From Gnetum montanum (taxonomy: Eukaryota; Streptophyta; Gnetopsida; Gnetales; Gnetaceae): a DNA stretch of 39,485 nt. Positions within the stretch are counted from its first letter, which is position 1. Each line of letters starts with the position of its first letter. Below are positions 22,550 through 32,850 of the stretch, piece after piece. The notes beneath the pieces were generated by a model. It made no database searches. It was not told where the DNA came from and saw nothing but the letters and a program-made list of their open reading frames with translations. Location of the stretch: NCBI GenBank assembly GCA_015680685.1, contig MNCI01008335.1, positions 177,230 through 216,714 of the forward strand. Reading direction: 5' to 3'. Made by a program: the position numbers and the translations under genes.

Positions 22550-23825
22550 TAGGTAGTTGTGCTAAATCTTTCTTAATGTTGTCAAACACTTGTTGGCACT
22601 GAGTAGTCCACTTGAAGTGGACTCCTTTCTTGAGCAAATGTTGCATTGGTTGTAGTTTGTTAGTTAACTAGGTGATAAACTTGCATATGAATTATATTCT
22701 ACCTTGCAACCCTTGTAGATCCTTAAGGTTAGCCAACTGTGCCAAGTTGGTTATGCCCTTAACCTTATTAGGATCTACACGTATACCTGCTTTGGATAAT
22801 ATAGAGCTAAGCATCCTACCCATTCTAATGCCAAAAACACACTTCTTGGGGTTTAACCTAACCTTGTGTTTTAGGAAATGTTTAAGCACTAAGTCTAAGT
22901 CTTTTGCATGGTTGTGGGCCACTTTGGACTTAATTACTATATCATCTATGTATTCATTAAGCAAACTCAACATGTAATTGCTAAAAATGTATTTCATTAC
23001 ACATTGGTATGTTTCTCTTATGTTCTTTAGTTCAAAAGACATCATTTTGTAGCAAAACGTACCCCAAGGGGTCATGGAAGTTTTACTGAGCTAGTGCTCA
23101 AGGTTGATCCTAAAATAGTTGTAGCCTAAGAACCCATCCATGGAGGATAACAAGGTACGTCTAGCCATGGTATCAATCAGTTGATCAATAATGAGCAATA
23201 GAAAGTCATCTTTGATGGTTGTCTTGTTTAGGTCCCAAAAGGCTATGGAAATTCTTATACTTCCATTTCTTTTAAGCATAATCATGATGTTGGAGACCGA
23301 GTCTACATAGTCAGTATCCCTAATGAAACCAGCCTTGTAAAGCTTGGTGATTTCATCATAGGGTACCCACACCACCTCAAGTCTAACCTTGCATGCTTTC
23401 TACTTAACTAGTTTCATGCAGGAATCAAGGTTGATGTTATGCTGGACTAGCCAAGGATCAAGCCCTGGCATGTCCTCATATGACCATGCAAATGCTTCAA
23501 TGTTATTGTTAAGTACTTTAGCAATTTCTTGAGCATGTTGGGATTCTAACAAGGAACTTAGTTTCAATGTTCTTGCCTTGTCATTATGTGTTTCCATAAG
23601 GATCTTAACAAGGGGATCCTCTATGACATTACCTACCTCTAGGTCAATAGCCTTAACTAGATGGTTGGGCCACTTTGGTGGCACTTCTATGGATGCTATG
23701 TATTCATTGTATGCTATAGGCTCAAGGTTTAGGCAATGAGGGTCAATGCATCACTCAATGTTGTTGTAAGGCCTCATGAGGACCAAGGATGAGAAAATCT
23801 GCTCATGCATAGCAATGTCATGTTC
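22550..23825 (-). pseudogene. Element B pre-RT segment and reverse transcriptase, decayed
   Basis: Minus strand. The segment opens directly after a 3' splice-site-like sequence with EHDIAMHEQIFSSL, NLEPIAYNEYIASIE and PPKWPNHLVKAIDLEVGN; the same blocks occur in element C at 39175-39485. Then come NNIEAFAWSYEDMPGLDP (usual DVFAWS.EDMPGI), LYKAGFIRDTDY, AFWDLNKTTIKDD, SSMDGFLGYNYFRI, GTFCYKMMSFELKN, EYIDDIVIKSK (the catalytic Y-x-D-D is intact), LNPKKCVFGI and NLKDLQGLQGRI. Fewer stops than in A's RT; three open stretches of about 94, 94 and 127 codons. Tat-type RT (the LQGRI motif). Confidence 0.92.
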
Positions 23826-23850
23826 CTACAAAATAAACCAACACAATGTC
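23826..23850 (-). other. Candidate 3' splice site before B RT
   Basis: The minus strand reads GGTTTATTTTGTAG|GAACATG, with AG at 23827-23826 and an open RT-linked frame starting at the next base. A comparable site precedes C's RT region at 39173-39174. Confidence 0.5.
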
Positions 23851-23954
23851 AAGCAACATCTATTTGAAAAAATTAATATACAAAAATGAGAAAATAAATC
23901 CAATGAAATTTTCCTACTCATGTGTGTAAGTTGTCATATGAGGTGAACATGTTT

Positions 23955-24012
23955 ATGCCAATTTTAGGCCTCGACAGGCCATATCTGTGCCAGTTTTAGG
24001 TCTCAGTGGACT
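23955..24012 (-). repeat. 29-bp minisatellite, 2 units, just 5' of B RT
   Basis: Plus strand TGCCAATTTTAGGCCTCGAC and TGCCAGTTTTAGGTCTCAGT; on the minus strand this is the CCTAAAACTGGCA family. Confidence 0.7.
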
Positions 24013-24049
24013 GTGGATGCACTAAACATGCTATCCCAACGAGGGTTGG

Positions 24050-25300
24050 TCATGCTCAAGGAGTGGAATTAACTTGCACATTTTCAGGGCAATGAAAAAT
24101 CATGGTTTTCGGCTGAAGATGGTTAACTACACTCTCCACATTCGACAACAAGGCACTTGGTGTCGAGCATAGTCCCAGGTTGGTGGATCATTAATGATCT
24201 CAGGAGAGCATATAAATGTGATTTTACTATGGTAACTTCATTATTTCTTCCTTTACCAAAACATTGAGAGCATAGTCATATTGTTGCCTATACCTTTAAC
24301 CATGACATCAAGAGCGTAGTTGTAGAAAAGATGATGCACTGAAGTGCACACCTTCATCTAGGGTTGATGAACATTGCTTAAGGGAACAAGGCACTGAGCT
24401 ACCTACCACAAGCATGTGTGGAGGAGAGGAGGCCATCTACATTGGCCAAGTGTGCTAACTACACTCTTCCCTTCTATTTTTGTTTCTATTTCTTTTAATT
24501 TTTTTTCAAGGACTTTGGAAGCATAGTCCTACGGTGCCACCTGTGCGCTCCACCATGGTGGCGGTCGGCATGACCATGCACTACCATGATGTCAGGGAGG
24601 ATTTTCTATCTTCATTTAGATTATTCACATGGACCACACTCTATGGTGTAGCTACAAGGGGGAAGTCTACTGCAAAGGGTAGGATTTTTGTGAACCACAC
24701 CCTGGACTACACTTTGCAGCATAGCCATAGGAAGGGCCACTGTTAACATCAGTGTTGGGGTTTGACAATGATCAAAGGTGCTAGGCCTAGCACGGTGATG
24801 GAGGCATGGTGAGAATCTATCTCTACATCCCCTACAAACTATGTTCTAGGTTTTAGGCATAGGGCTATTACCACCATCAACACGATTTGGGGCTTTATGG
24901 GCTATGATTAACATCTTGGAAGCTCTATCGTGCACCACCTCCACCTTCTTGTTCACTACCTTCCCCTATCATGCACAAGGGTTTCAACTTCGTAGGGCTA
25001 TGCTCTAAGGGTTGTGGATGTCTACCTAGTGTGTTCTACCAATGGTGGGGTTGTTGTGGACTACCCCCTAGGCAGCGGCAATGAGAGAAGGGGGAGGGTC
25101 ATGGCAATACTTGGTAAGCATTTTCGACACAATGCTATGTGGAGACTATGCTATTCATGTTCATGCCTAATATTACACTCTTTACATGTTGAAAGCATAA
25201 ATTTTTCAAGTGTTTGCCAAAATTTCTATTTTTGGGACTATGCTCTCCACTTTCTAGAGCATAGTTGGGGTAGTGCAAAGTTGGCCAAAATTTTGTAAGT
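24050..25300. promoter_or_regulatory. U3-like motif array upstream of the antisense gene in B
   Basis: No gene recognised. The stretch is rich in AACTACACTCTCCAC, GAGCATAGTC, GGACTACACT and GACTATGCTCTCCAC words in both orientations, the same vocabulary as the U3 of B's LTRs (8.04-8.73 and 35.2-35.9 kb). It lies immediately upstream of the plus-strand antisense gene. It could be its promoter, or a degraded piece of related LTR. Confidence 0.4.
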
Positions 25301-25509
25301 CATGTGCAATGCTAAACCTGCAAAATGTGTTGTACCCTAGTGAGTTCTAGGCATGTTGAATGAGTTAATTAATGTTCTACATCCATGGGGTCCATGATGT
25401 ATTATCAAAATTGCATACTTTGCTAATTTATGTTAGTTTATTGTATGTATGTCAAAATTTGCATCTATGCATGTATACTAACACTTTCACTATTGCTTGA
25501 GAACTTTAG

Positions 25510-28500
25510 GGTGTTGTTAAAGCTCATTCTAATAGTGGTTGAGCTCATGAAAAGCTTGTGTTGCATGAGCAAACCTATCCCCAACACACTTATTCCAAAC
25601 ATGCAAGTGGATCATTAGGCGGTGTGCTTTTGGCCAAAAGCCTAGGAGTTCTTGGAGTACCTATTGCAGCAATTTAATGTGATCATGTGGTCACACTTGG
25701 CGATTGAGGTTCTATTACTATCACTAAGATGCTACTGCTCGAGGCTAACTGGAAAATTCTAAAGTTCATCTTAGATGGGTTTTTTTGCTAACGTTGATGG
25801 GGCAGGAGGCTCAGGTAGAGGCCCTAGGGATCCTTATCAGCTATCCAAAGTATGGCACATGATAGGGATTACTTGCTACAACAAGAGCAACACCCTTTCT
25901 ATCATGCAACGATTACATACTCTGCTCTAGAACCCACCTGGAACCATCTACTATGTTGAAGGATAAGTGCTTATATGGCTCTTAAAGTATTTTGTGCTAC
26001 TTACTTATGTTAAATTGTTGATAGTTCTATGGTTGATGCTAGGTTTAGAGTTGATGGAGATGGCTTGCATGATGAGTTAGATGCTTTGGCTTTAACCCAT
26101 ACTACCTTAGAGGTATTCTCATCTAGCACAAACATTCAAGCAACCATGACTGAGTAGCTAGGGTGTGATCTAGAGACCTACATCTCCCATCACCCAAATG
26201 TGTACAAGCGATGTAGGATCCATAGTTGGTTAGATGAGTAGTGGATTACTAGTGAGATTAACATTAAGAAGGTGTCTGTAGCACCACCCCCATATTGTAC
26301 TTCATTTTTACCACATGCATATCTACATTTTCTGATCACATGCTTGTGTATATACCCTTTAGTTTACCTTATTTTCATGATGAAGTGTTAACATTATTTT
26401 ACTTGGTATTGCAATGGTAGTTGCCTCAACTGAGGTGATAGTGGGCACCATGCGTTGTACAAAGGCCACCCTCATAATGAAATATGGGGATGTAGAGGGT
26501 GCATAACACTAGCTATGCCACAAGGCACCAAATGTTTTGATAGATTAGCTCATGCATGCTAGGTTAATGGACCTATTCTAGACCTTAGCCCAAGTATCCC
26601 GATGGCCAAAATGGTTACCACCATTGACTCCTATAGAAACAATGTCAAGAAATTTATTACATAGGTGTGCAGCATGACGGTAGTGTTGGATCTCAATGAG
26701 GCCTTCTTCATTGATCTCTTTGGCATCCCTACTAATGGGCCGATGATTGTTGATAAGGCTAGTAGGAAGATGGGCTATAGAGAGGAGATCAAGGACTAGT
26801 TTAAGGCCACTCAATCTCACAAATACATATTAATCAAAGATGTTTCAATACCTAAAGTGCGAGATCTCTATCCTCTATTCCACACTTGTTCCTTTCCAAA
26901 GCTACTTTTCCAAGGCAAGATCTTAGGGATGGAACAGGCATGGGTGATGAAAGAGATGCTACTAGAGGGTACAAGGTTTAACTAAGCTAAGTACATAGCC
27001 ATCGATCTACATACAAAGATTTCTAGGCTCTAGTTCAACCTCCAAGCAAGGTTCCATGTGCACTTCACATTCTTCATATGACACTTACGAAGGTTTGTAG
27101 AGCTTCTAGTCATGCAGGTTGATGGACAATCGATGGTGCAAGACCATGAACAACTATCTAGGCCATGGGTCAAACACATGTTCTCAACCACATGCATGTA
27201 GGATCCCTAAAGGGGATCAATGAGCCATTATCAATAATGACCAAGGTTCCCACAAAGCACTTGCATTATTCTTGTGACAATGTGGGTGAGGGTCCTCCAG
27301 TTGGCACCAGGGACATAAGTAAGATGGATCAATACATTGTGAAGATGGTGTGGCCATCTAAGGCCAAGATCAAGAGGCTACATCCTCAAGAGGAAGTTTC
27401 ACCTATGGTCATGAAGCTAAGTAGCAAAAAGATCCACATCAAGCTACAAGGTTTGCATGAGGATGTTGCAGGTTAGTATGCATAGATGCTAGATTCCTTA
27501 GTTTCATTTATGTATATATTTTTAATGTTGTTTTGTGTGCCATAATTTTAATTAGTTAATGATGCTATTCCTTACGTGTATATTTGTTAGTTACAGAAAA
27601 AGAAGGAAAGACTACGAGAGAAATAGACAAAGTGGCAGAGAAGGAAGCATCCCCTTGGGCTGAGGAGAAAGTAGCTCATAGAGATGATCTCCACCAAGTG
27701 ATGGAGATCCTCTAGAAATTGGAAGAAGGGGGGCTGCTTCACTCCACTAGGGGTGATTTTTTTAACACTTTGTTTGATGCTACATAGCTAGGTGAGCCCC
27801 CTACACTCACACCTGAGGGCTTACTAGGTAATCTACTTTTATTGCCATGTATCTTCCCTTGTTTACTTTGGTATCTTGAGCTATGTCAAGCCATGTGCTA
27901 ATTGTGCCATTGTATTACAGTCTCAGATATTCCCATCAGCAATCCTACATCTACCTACTACATGGAGCCATGTGTAGAGATGTTGAATAAACTTTCTTTC
28001 ATGGAAGGAATTGTTAAGGACATGGTGGATCGCCTACAATAAGCAAACCCAAAGCTAAGTATGTGTGCAATGCTATTCCACTTTGTGCTATCCTACTTAT
28101 TGCTCAAATGCTTATTTTTGAGCTAATATTGACTAGTTGTCATATGCCTATAGGTCCTAAGTTGCAGTGGGATCCAAGAAAGGTGGCACAGGTGGACACT
28201 CTGCCTAACCTTCTTCCTGAGGTTGATTAGGTGCCTCGTCATATGTATCAAACATCTAACAAGTGCATGCTTTCCTATGCCAAGTCATTATGGGTCTGCA
28301 AGTGCTTGAATGAGCACCTATGGAAGCACATGCATGAGCTACAAGAGNTGCTTGAATGAGCACCTATGGAAGCACATGCATGAGCTACAAGAGAAGGTGG
28401 CTAGCTAGGATGAGAAGATTAAGGATCTTTAATCCAAGTATGACTTCATAGCAACTAGATCATGGGGAGACAACTCCTGGAACATCTCTGAGATTGAGGA

Positions 28501-28990
28501 TGCTAGGTATTGGACCACTCTCAAAGGTAAGAATGAGGCCACATGGAAGCTAGTAGAGCAACAACTCCTGATGGACTTGCTTGCTTAGAAAAACCAAGAC
28601 TAGAAGAATTATAGCACAAATGTTTACCGGTGGGGAAAAATGCAAAAGAATCATAAGCATCAATAAAATCAAAAGCATGATGTGTACCTAAAATGGTACA
28701 AGGAATAGTCTACTAAACATTGTCACTTCAAGATGTTTCTTAAGGCGACCAACGAGAAGCAGGCATATGACTTGTTCACATAGCATACAATCATGAGTAA
28801 CTCTCCTGTGAGGTAGATTGTCACCCCCTTTGGAGAGGCCTCTTTTGCCACATTTTCCATGGAGTTACCCATATGGACCACTACGGACCTAGCAAGACCC
28901 TTGCAGGTATTGACTTTGGCCAAGATGACTAGACAAAACCTTCCAAAGCCAAGATCTTCTGTCACTTGGAGGCCAGCCTTGAAAAGTTAC
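25510..28990 (+). pseudogene. Antisense six-exon gene of element B (copy 2), partly FCP1/NIF-like, decayed
   Basis: Runs opposite to B inside its protease-RT spacer. Proposed exons: 25510-25962, 26043-26271, 26421-27471, 27597-27827, 27921-28058, 28154 to about 28990. Splice sites: GCAG|GTTAGT..GTTACAG| (27472-27596), CTAG|GTAATC..ATTACAG| (27828-27920), CTAA|GTATGT..CTATAG| (28059-28153); the first donor has decayed to GG|ATAAGT. Exon 1 encodes LILIVVELMKSLCCM, EFLEYLLQQFNVIMWSH and CYNKSNTLSIMQRLHTLL then NPPGT, a series like FCP1/NIF HAD phosphatases (DLNGLL, RPG..EFLEYL..NF.V..WSS, ..NTLLIDD......NPP), without the catalytic aspartates. Exon 3 (FFIDLFGIPTNG, VRDLYPLFHTCSFPKLLF, HVHFTFFI) is an unnamed domain matching the copy in C. 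Exon 5 is 138 bp in both copies. The last exon looks coiled-coil. Stops throughout. Function unknown. Confidence 0.68.
28303..28393. repeat. Exact 45-bp duplication on both sides of an N (probable assembly join)
   Basis: 28303-28347 and 28349-28393 are identical 45-mers separated only by the N at 28348. In so worn a region an exact tandem copy meeting at an N is best explained by two overlapping contig ends placed side by side. Confidence 0.8.
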
Positions 28991-29459
28991 CTCCAAATCT
29001 CATCGATGTGGGATCCTCCCAAGTTAATTTTTGCTACATTTTTTTATGCTTTTTCCATTTTCGAGGTAGCTTGCTACATGTAATGTGCAGTCACTAATGG
29101 CATATACTTGTTTTTTGTTGTGGAAAGTGTTAGGTGATGCTAAATATCCCAACGACCCAATAGAGGAAGCAAAACCTCCACCCCCCACCTAGTGCTACTA
29201 GCTAAGCATGACCAGATGTACCTCTCATGGGATCTTTTGCTACATTTTTGCTATGTGATGCTACTCATACTATGTTGTAGCTATGTGTTGTTATTCATGC
29301 CACATTTTGTTGTGTATGACTATTTGCTAAGTGTAATGTGCAAACTTTTATTACTATATGATGATTTTATCACATTTTCTATGAGTATGCTTATAATGTA
29401 ACATATGCTAACATGCCTATGTGATGAATTAATGTCACAAAGATGTGTTACACTAGCCT
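28991..29459. other. B spacer, noncoding
   Basis: 3' side of the antisense gene. T-rich, with repeated TGCTA/CATATGCTAACATG words. Nothing recognised. Confidence 0.4.
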
Positions 29460-29905
29460 AGAGTTATGCAACAATAGTGATACTAGACCATCATAAGTCA
29501 TAGCAAGTATAGGCCATTAAGAGGCATAGCGATACTAGATCATTACAAGCCATAATGAGTCTGGCCCATTGTGAGCCATAGTGATACTAGGAAATTGCAA
29601 GCCATAGCAATTCTATTGTTAGTTTAAAGTTTTGATGGGCCCCATGCCAATTTGAGACCATAGTGGAAGTCAATCAATGCCAGTTTTCAACCATTTTGGA
29701 CCATGCATTGCTAGTTTAAGGCCATAGCAGGCCATTGCTACAAGGTTACAGGTGGTACAACTTGCCAGTTTTAGGCCTTAGTAGGCTACAAAGATAGTTT
29801 AGGGCCATTTTTTATTATGGCAATAATTTAAGGCCATTCCAAGCTACAGTGATAGTTTAAGGCCATTCCAGGTTGCAGCAATAGTTTAAGGCCATTCTGA
29901 GTGGC
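29460..29905 (-). repeat. 29-bp minisatellite, about 12 degenerate units, just 3' of B protease
   Basis: The clearest units are at 29800-29905: TTTAAGGCCATTCCAAGCTA and TTTAAGGCCATTCCAGGTTG, exactly 29 bp apart. Reverse-complemented, they match the C array (CCTTAAACT..CACT.TGG). Confidence 0.7.
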
Positions 29906-30194
29906 TATTGTTATCTCTTCTTTTTGGTGTGATTTTTGCTTTTATGATTTTTACACATTTTTGATGTTTTTCATGCATTAAAGTAATAACTTTGAAAGTG
30001 TAAACTAAGCAAGAAAATGCATAAACAAAGCAGATGACTGCATAAGCAAAGTAAATAAATGCATAAACTAAGTGAACTGATGTGTAATCTAAGTAATCAA
30101 GCTAAATGCAAATAACATACTACAATGGTAATATAATGCAAAACAAATGCAACATAAGTAGAAAGTACAATATAGGATATGCAGAAGCAAATAC
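29906..30194. other. B spacer next to protease, AT-rich
   Basis: Contains repeated GCATAAACTAAG/GCATAAGCAAAG words. A donor-like CCTG|GTATTTGC on the minus strand (GT at 30194-30193) lies where coding character fades. Confidence 0.35.
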
Positions 30195-31150
30195 CAGGTA
30201 AGCACCTAGCATGTTTTGGACTGAGGGGATACCTTACTCGCACAATTACTTCTTAACCCAATGTGGCTTAGTAGGTGCATAGGGTCTAGATTGCACTATC
30301 TGGTATTCCCCTTAACCTTCACTTGCTATGTCAAAGGACAATTCTACCCAAAGGGCATCCTCTGGGAGATCACTAGCTTCTAGCACTCTTTCAGTTGTAT
30401 CTACTTTATGCATCTCATTCTTTGCTGTGGATGTGTCATTAGGAAACTCAACCTCCAACCCTTGCACCATGTCTACATTATTGATGGCTAAGGGAGTGGC
30501 ATTATCACCATGGATGATAACTTCACCACCTTTGTATCGGAGGTAAATCTCTTGATGAATTAGAGAAGACACAACTCATAATTGGGCGAGCCAAAGTCTA
30601 CCCAATACTAAGTTGAAGCCTAGCATCTATTCTATGACAATGAACTTGGCAATGGTGGGGAAATACTCCCCTACTACAAAAGCTATAGTAATAGTGCCCC
30701 TGAAAATGATGCATGACCCATTGAAGGATTTCAAGCATGTAGTTTTTGTTGGCCCAATTTGATCTGTGAGGCCCAACTTATCGATGACGATGTATGGTAT
30801 TACATTTGTTATTACTCCATCATCAATGTGCACTCTATGAGTCTTGCATTGCCCAATGTGTATGGTAATAAACATAGGAGCTACTATGATGTCACCCCTC
30901 TCAAGATTGACCTTGATTGCTTCATCATGAAATGCTAGGAACATGGAACTTAATTCCTATGGTGTAGAGGGTAACATCATTGCTTGAATGGAGGTCTCAT
31001 CTATAGGTATGTCCTATGTAATAGGGATGGAGGTCAACATCTGTACCAGTGCTTCACGGTGAGCAAATGAGGTCATGAGCAAGCTGTACAAGTTCAATGT
31101 TGTATTTTTCTATTTAAGTGCTTATTTGACTTGGGCTAATGCAATCACGA
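30195..31150 (-). pseudogene. Element B gag-protease linker and retropepsin, decayed
   Basis: Minus strand. Linker with LNLYSLLMTSFAHREALVQM (about 31130-31070), then a 105-codon open stretch (30944-30627) with VHIDDGVITNVIP (active site D-x-G), CLKSFNGS and KFIVIE; after a stop FNLVLG (usual LGRPW), then HQEIYLRYKGGEVIIHGD, the usual strand after Tat protease. A further 86-codon frame ends at 30312, and protease-downstream sequence seems to continue in frame with stops to about 30195 (SRPYAPTKPHWVKK). Nearly colinear with element C at 1-610. Confidence 0.88.
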
Positions 31151-31714
31151 AGTCCTTGCCATTATCCATGTTTTTGTTGGCCTTAACTTCTTCCATGTGG
31201 CCTAAAAGATAGATTTCTCATGGAGGCAACTTAGGCTTTGTTTGCTTGGCTTGCTTAGGGGCCTCAGTGCTCTCTTGTGATTTTCTCATTATGGCCTCTT
31301 CAACTATTTTGGTCATAGGAATAGTAGATATAGAAACTGGTTTTGGCAGATCCAATGCTCTTTAGCCTCGATGTTGCCTAATTATTTTATCTATAAGATG
31401 CTCATTAGGTCTCTTGTGTTGCCACCTCAAGGGCCTACCAATGTTGCTAGCAAGGTTGTCTCTTAGAAAGAAAGGGATCAATGCATTGGCTACTATGGGG
31501 CTCTAGATAGGTGAGGGGCTAGCATGTTATGGCATTCTAACGATGAAGGGTGGCTAAGCAGTTGTTTTTTATGGAACTTGAAAGGGGACCTTAACTATGA
31601 AGGATGTTGTAGGTACTTGAGGTGGTTCTTTAATAATGAAAGGGGACCCCAAACCCATGGGGTTCAAGGAAACCCTTACACTACCAAAGGGCACCCAGAA
31701 CATGAATGGCTATT
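31151..31714 (-). pseudogene. Element B gag-protease linker, poorly readable
   Basis: Between the gag zinc-knuckle-like region and the protease linker. Proline-rich and broken; no named domain expected here in Tat elements. Confidence 0.4.
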
Positions 31715-32850
31715 ACACTAATTCTAGATCATCATCAATGCTGATAGCATTTATGACATAGTTAACATCATATGTGTTTAGAGGATCATTGTACACCCTC
31801 ATGGATTAGTTCTAAGGCTTGACTAGGTTTGCAGTGTCAAGTATTAGCTTGCCTCTATTGATCATCCTTTGTAGGTCATTTTGCAAGGCTAGGCAAAAGT
31901 CCATGATATGACTAGGCAACTGGTGGTAATGGCAAAATTAGTCTAGTCTAAAATGTTTTGGGACCGGGGGCTAATTTGTTACTGCTAAAGTGGGATTTCT
32001 TAGTAGCTTGCAATATCTATCATGTTTTTTGTGGGCATCGTCAAACATTTTTTTTATTGGATGTGTTTGGGTTCTAGTAGTTGATCTAGCAGCTCTAAAG
32101 GCATTAGTGGAAATGGGGTATACTTATAGTAATCCTTGTGCTCAAAGTTGGACCTTTGAACAACTTGTGCTATGGCCACTGAGGATGTAGGATGGTTGAT
32201 TACCTCAGCACTAGAGTTGGTATCTTTGTTGTTAGTTGGGGCTTTGGGCTACCTAGTTGTCTACCCCCAATTGGTTGCTTTCCCTTCTTTGACTATAGTT
32301 TCCACTGTTGCGCTGTGCTTTCCCTTGTCATTGTATCTCCTTGCATGTTGGTTCTTCTAGGCCACATAAGTTGAGTCCTTACTAACTTCTACCACATCTT
32401 CTAAGCTTTTGGTTTGAGCAAAGGCTTGGCTTAGGGATTTCAAGCCTAGGTAATATAGTTTTAACTTTATAAAGTCATTGGCTATGCCCTTGAAAATGGC
32501 TAGGAGATGTGCTTCAGCTATCAGCTCTTGTATTTCACTTAGTGATGCACTCCAGCATTGAATGAACTTCTGCATAGGCTTTAGGTGGCCCTTCTTGACT
32601 TGCATTAGTTGGTATAAGGTTATTTCTAGCTTCAAGTTGTATTTGAAGTGTGTTATGAATTAGCTCAAGAGGCCCTCCAAAGAGGATATAAAGCCTCTAA
32701 GTAGTTCATAATACCAATCTAATGCTTTACCAGTCAGTGACATGGCGAACATGTGCATGATGGCATGTGGCCATGTTTGCAATAGCATGGACTTTGACCT
32801 AAACATGACCAGATGCACATTGGAATCTCCCTTACTATTTTATTTGATGA
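31715..32850 (-). pseudogene. Element B gag, decayed
   Basis: Minus strand: GDSNVHLVMFRSKSML (usual D..EHL..F...), WPHAIMHMFAMSLTGKALDW and YYELLRGFISS (usual MC..FP.SLKG.A..WF..L....I.SF), then the 92-codon stretch 32635-32357 with LYQLMQVKKGHLKPMQKFI (usual L....Q...ESLR.Y..RF), AIFKGIANDF and LYYLGLKSLSQAFAQTKSLE. Near the end FCHYHQLPSHIMDFCLALQN keeps a C-x2-H..H..C spacing like the CxxH...GH....C element of Tat gag. Stops at about 10 sites. Confidence 0.85.

Noticed and set aside
28527-28618. Strong donor-like AAAG|GTAAGA with a weak acceptor-like GCTTAG in the last exon of the antisense gene
   Set aside because: The encoded protein appears to read through this segment, and the element C copy shows no matching intron.
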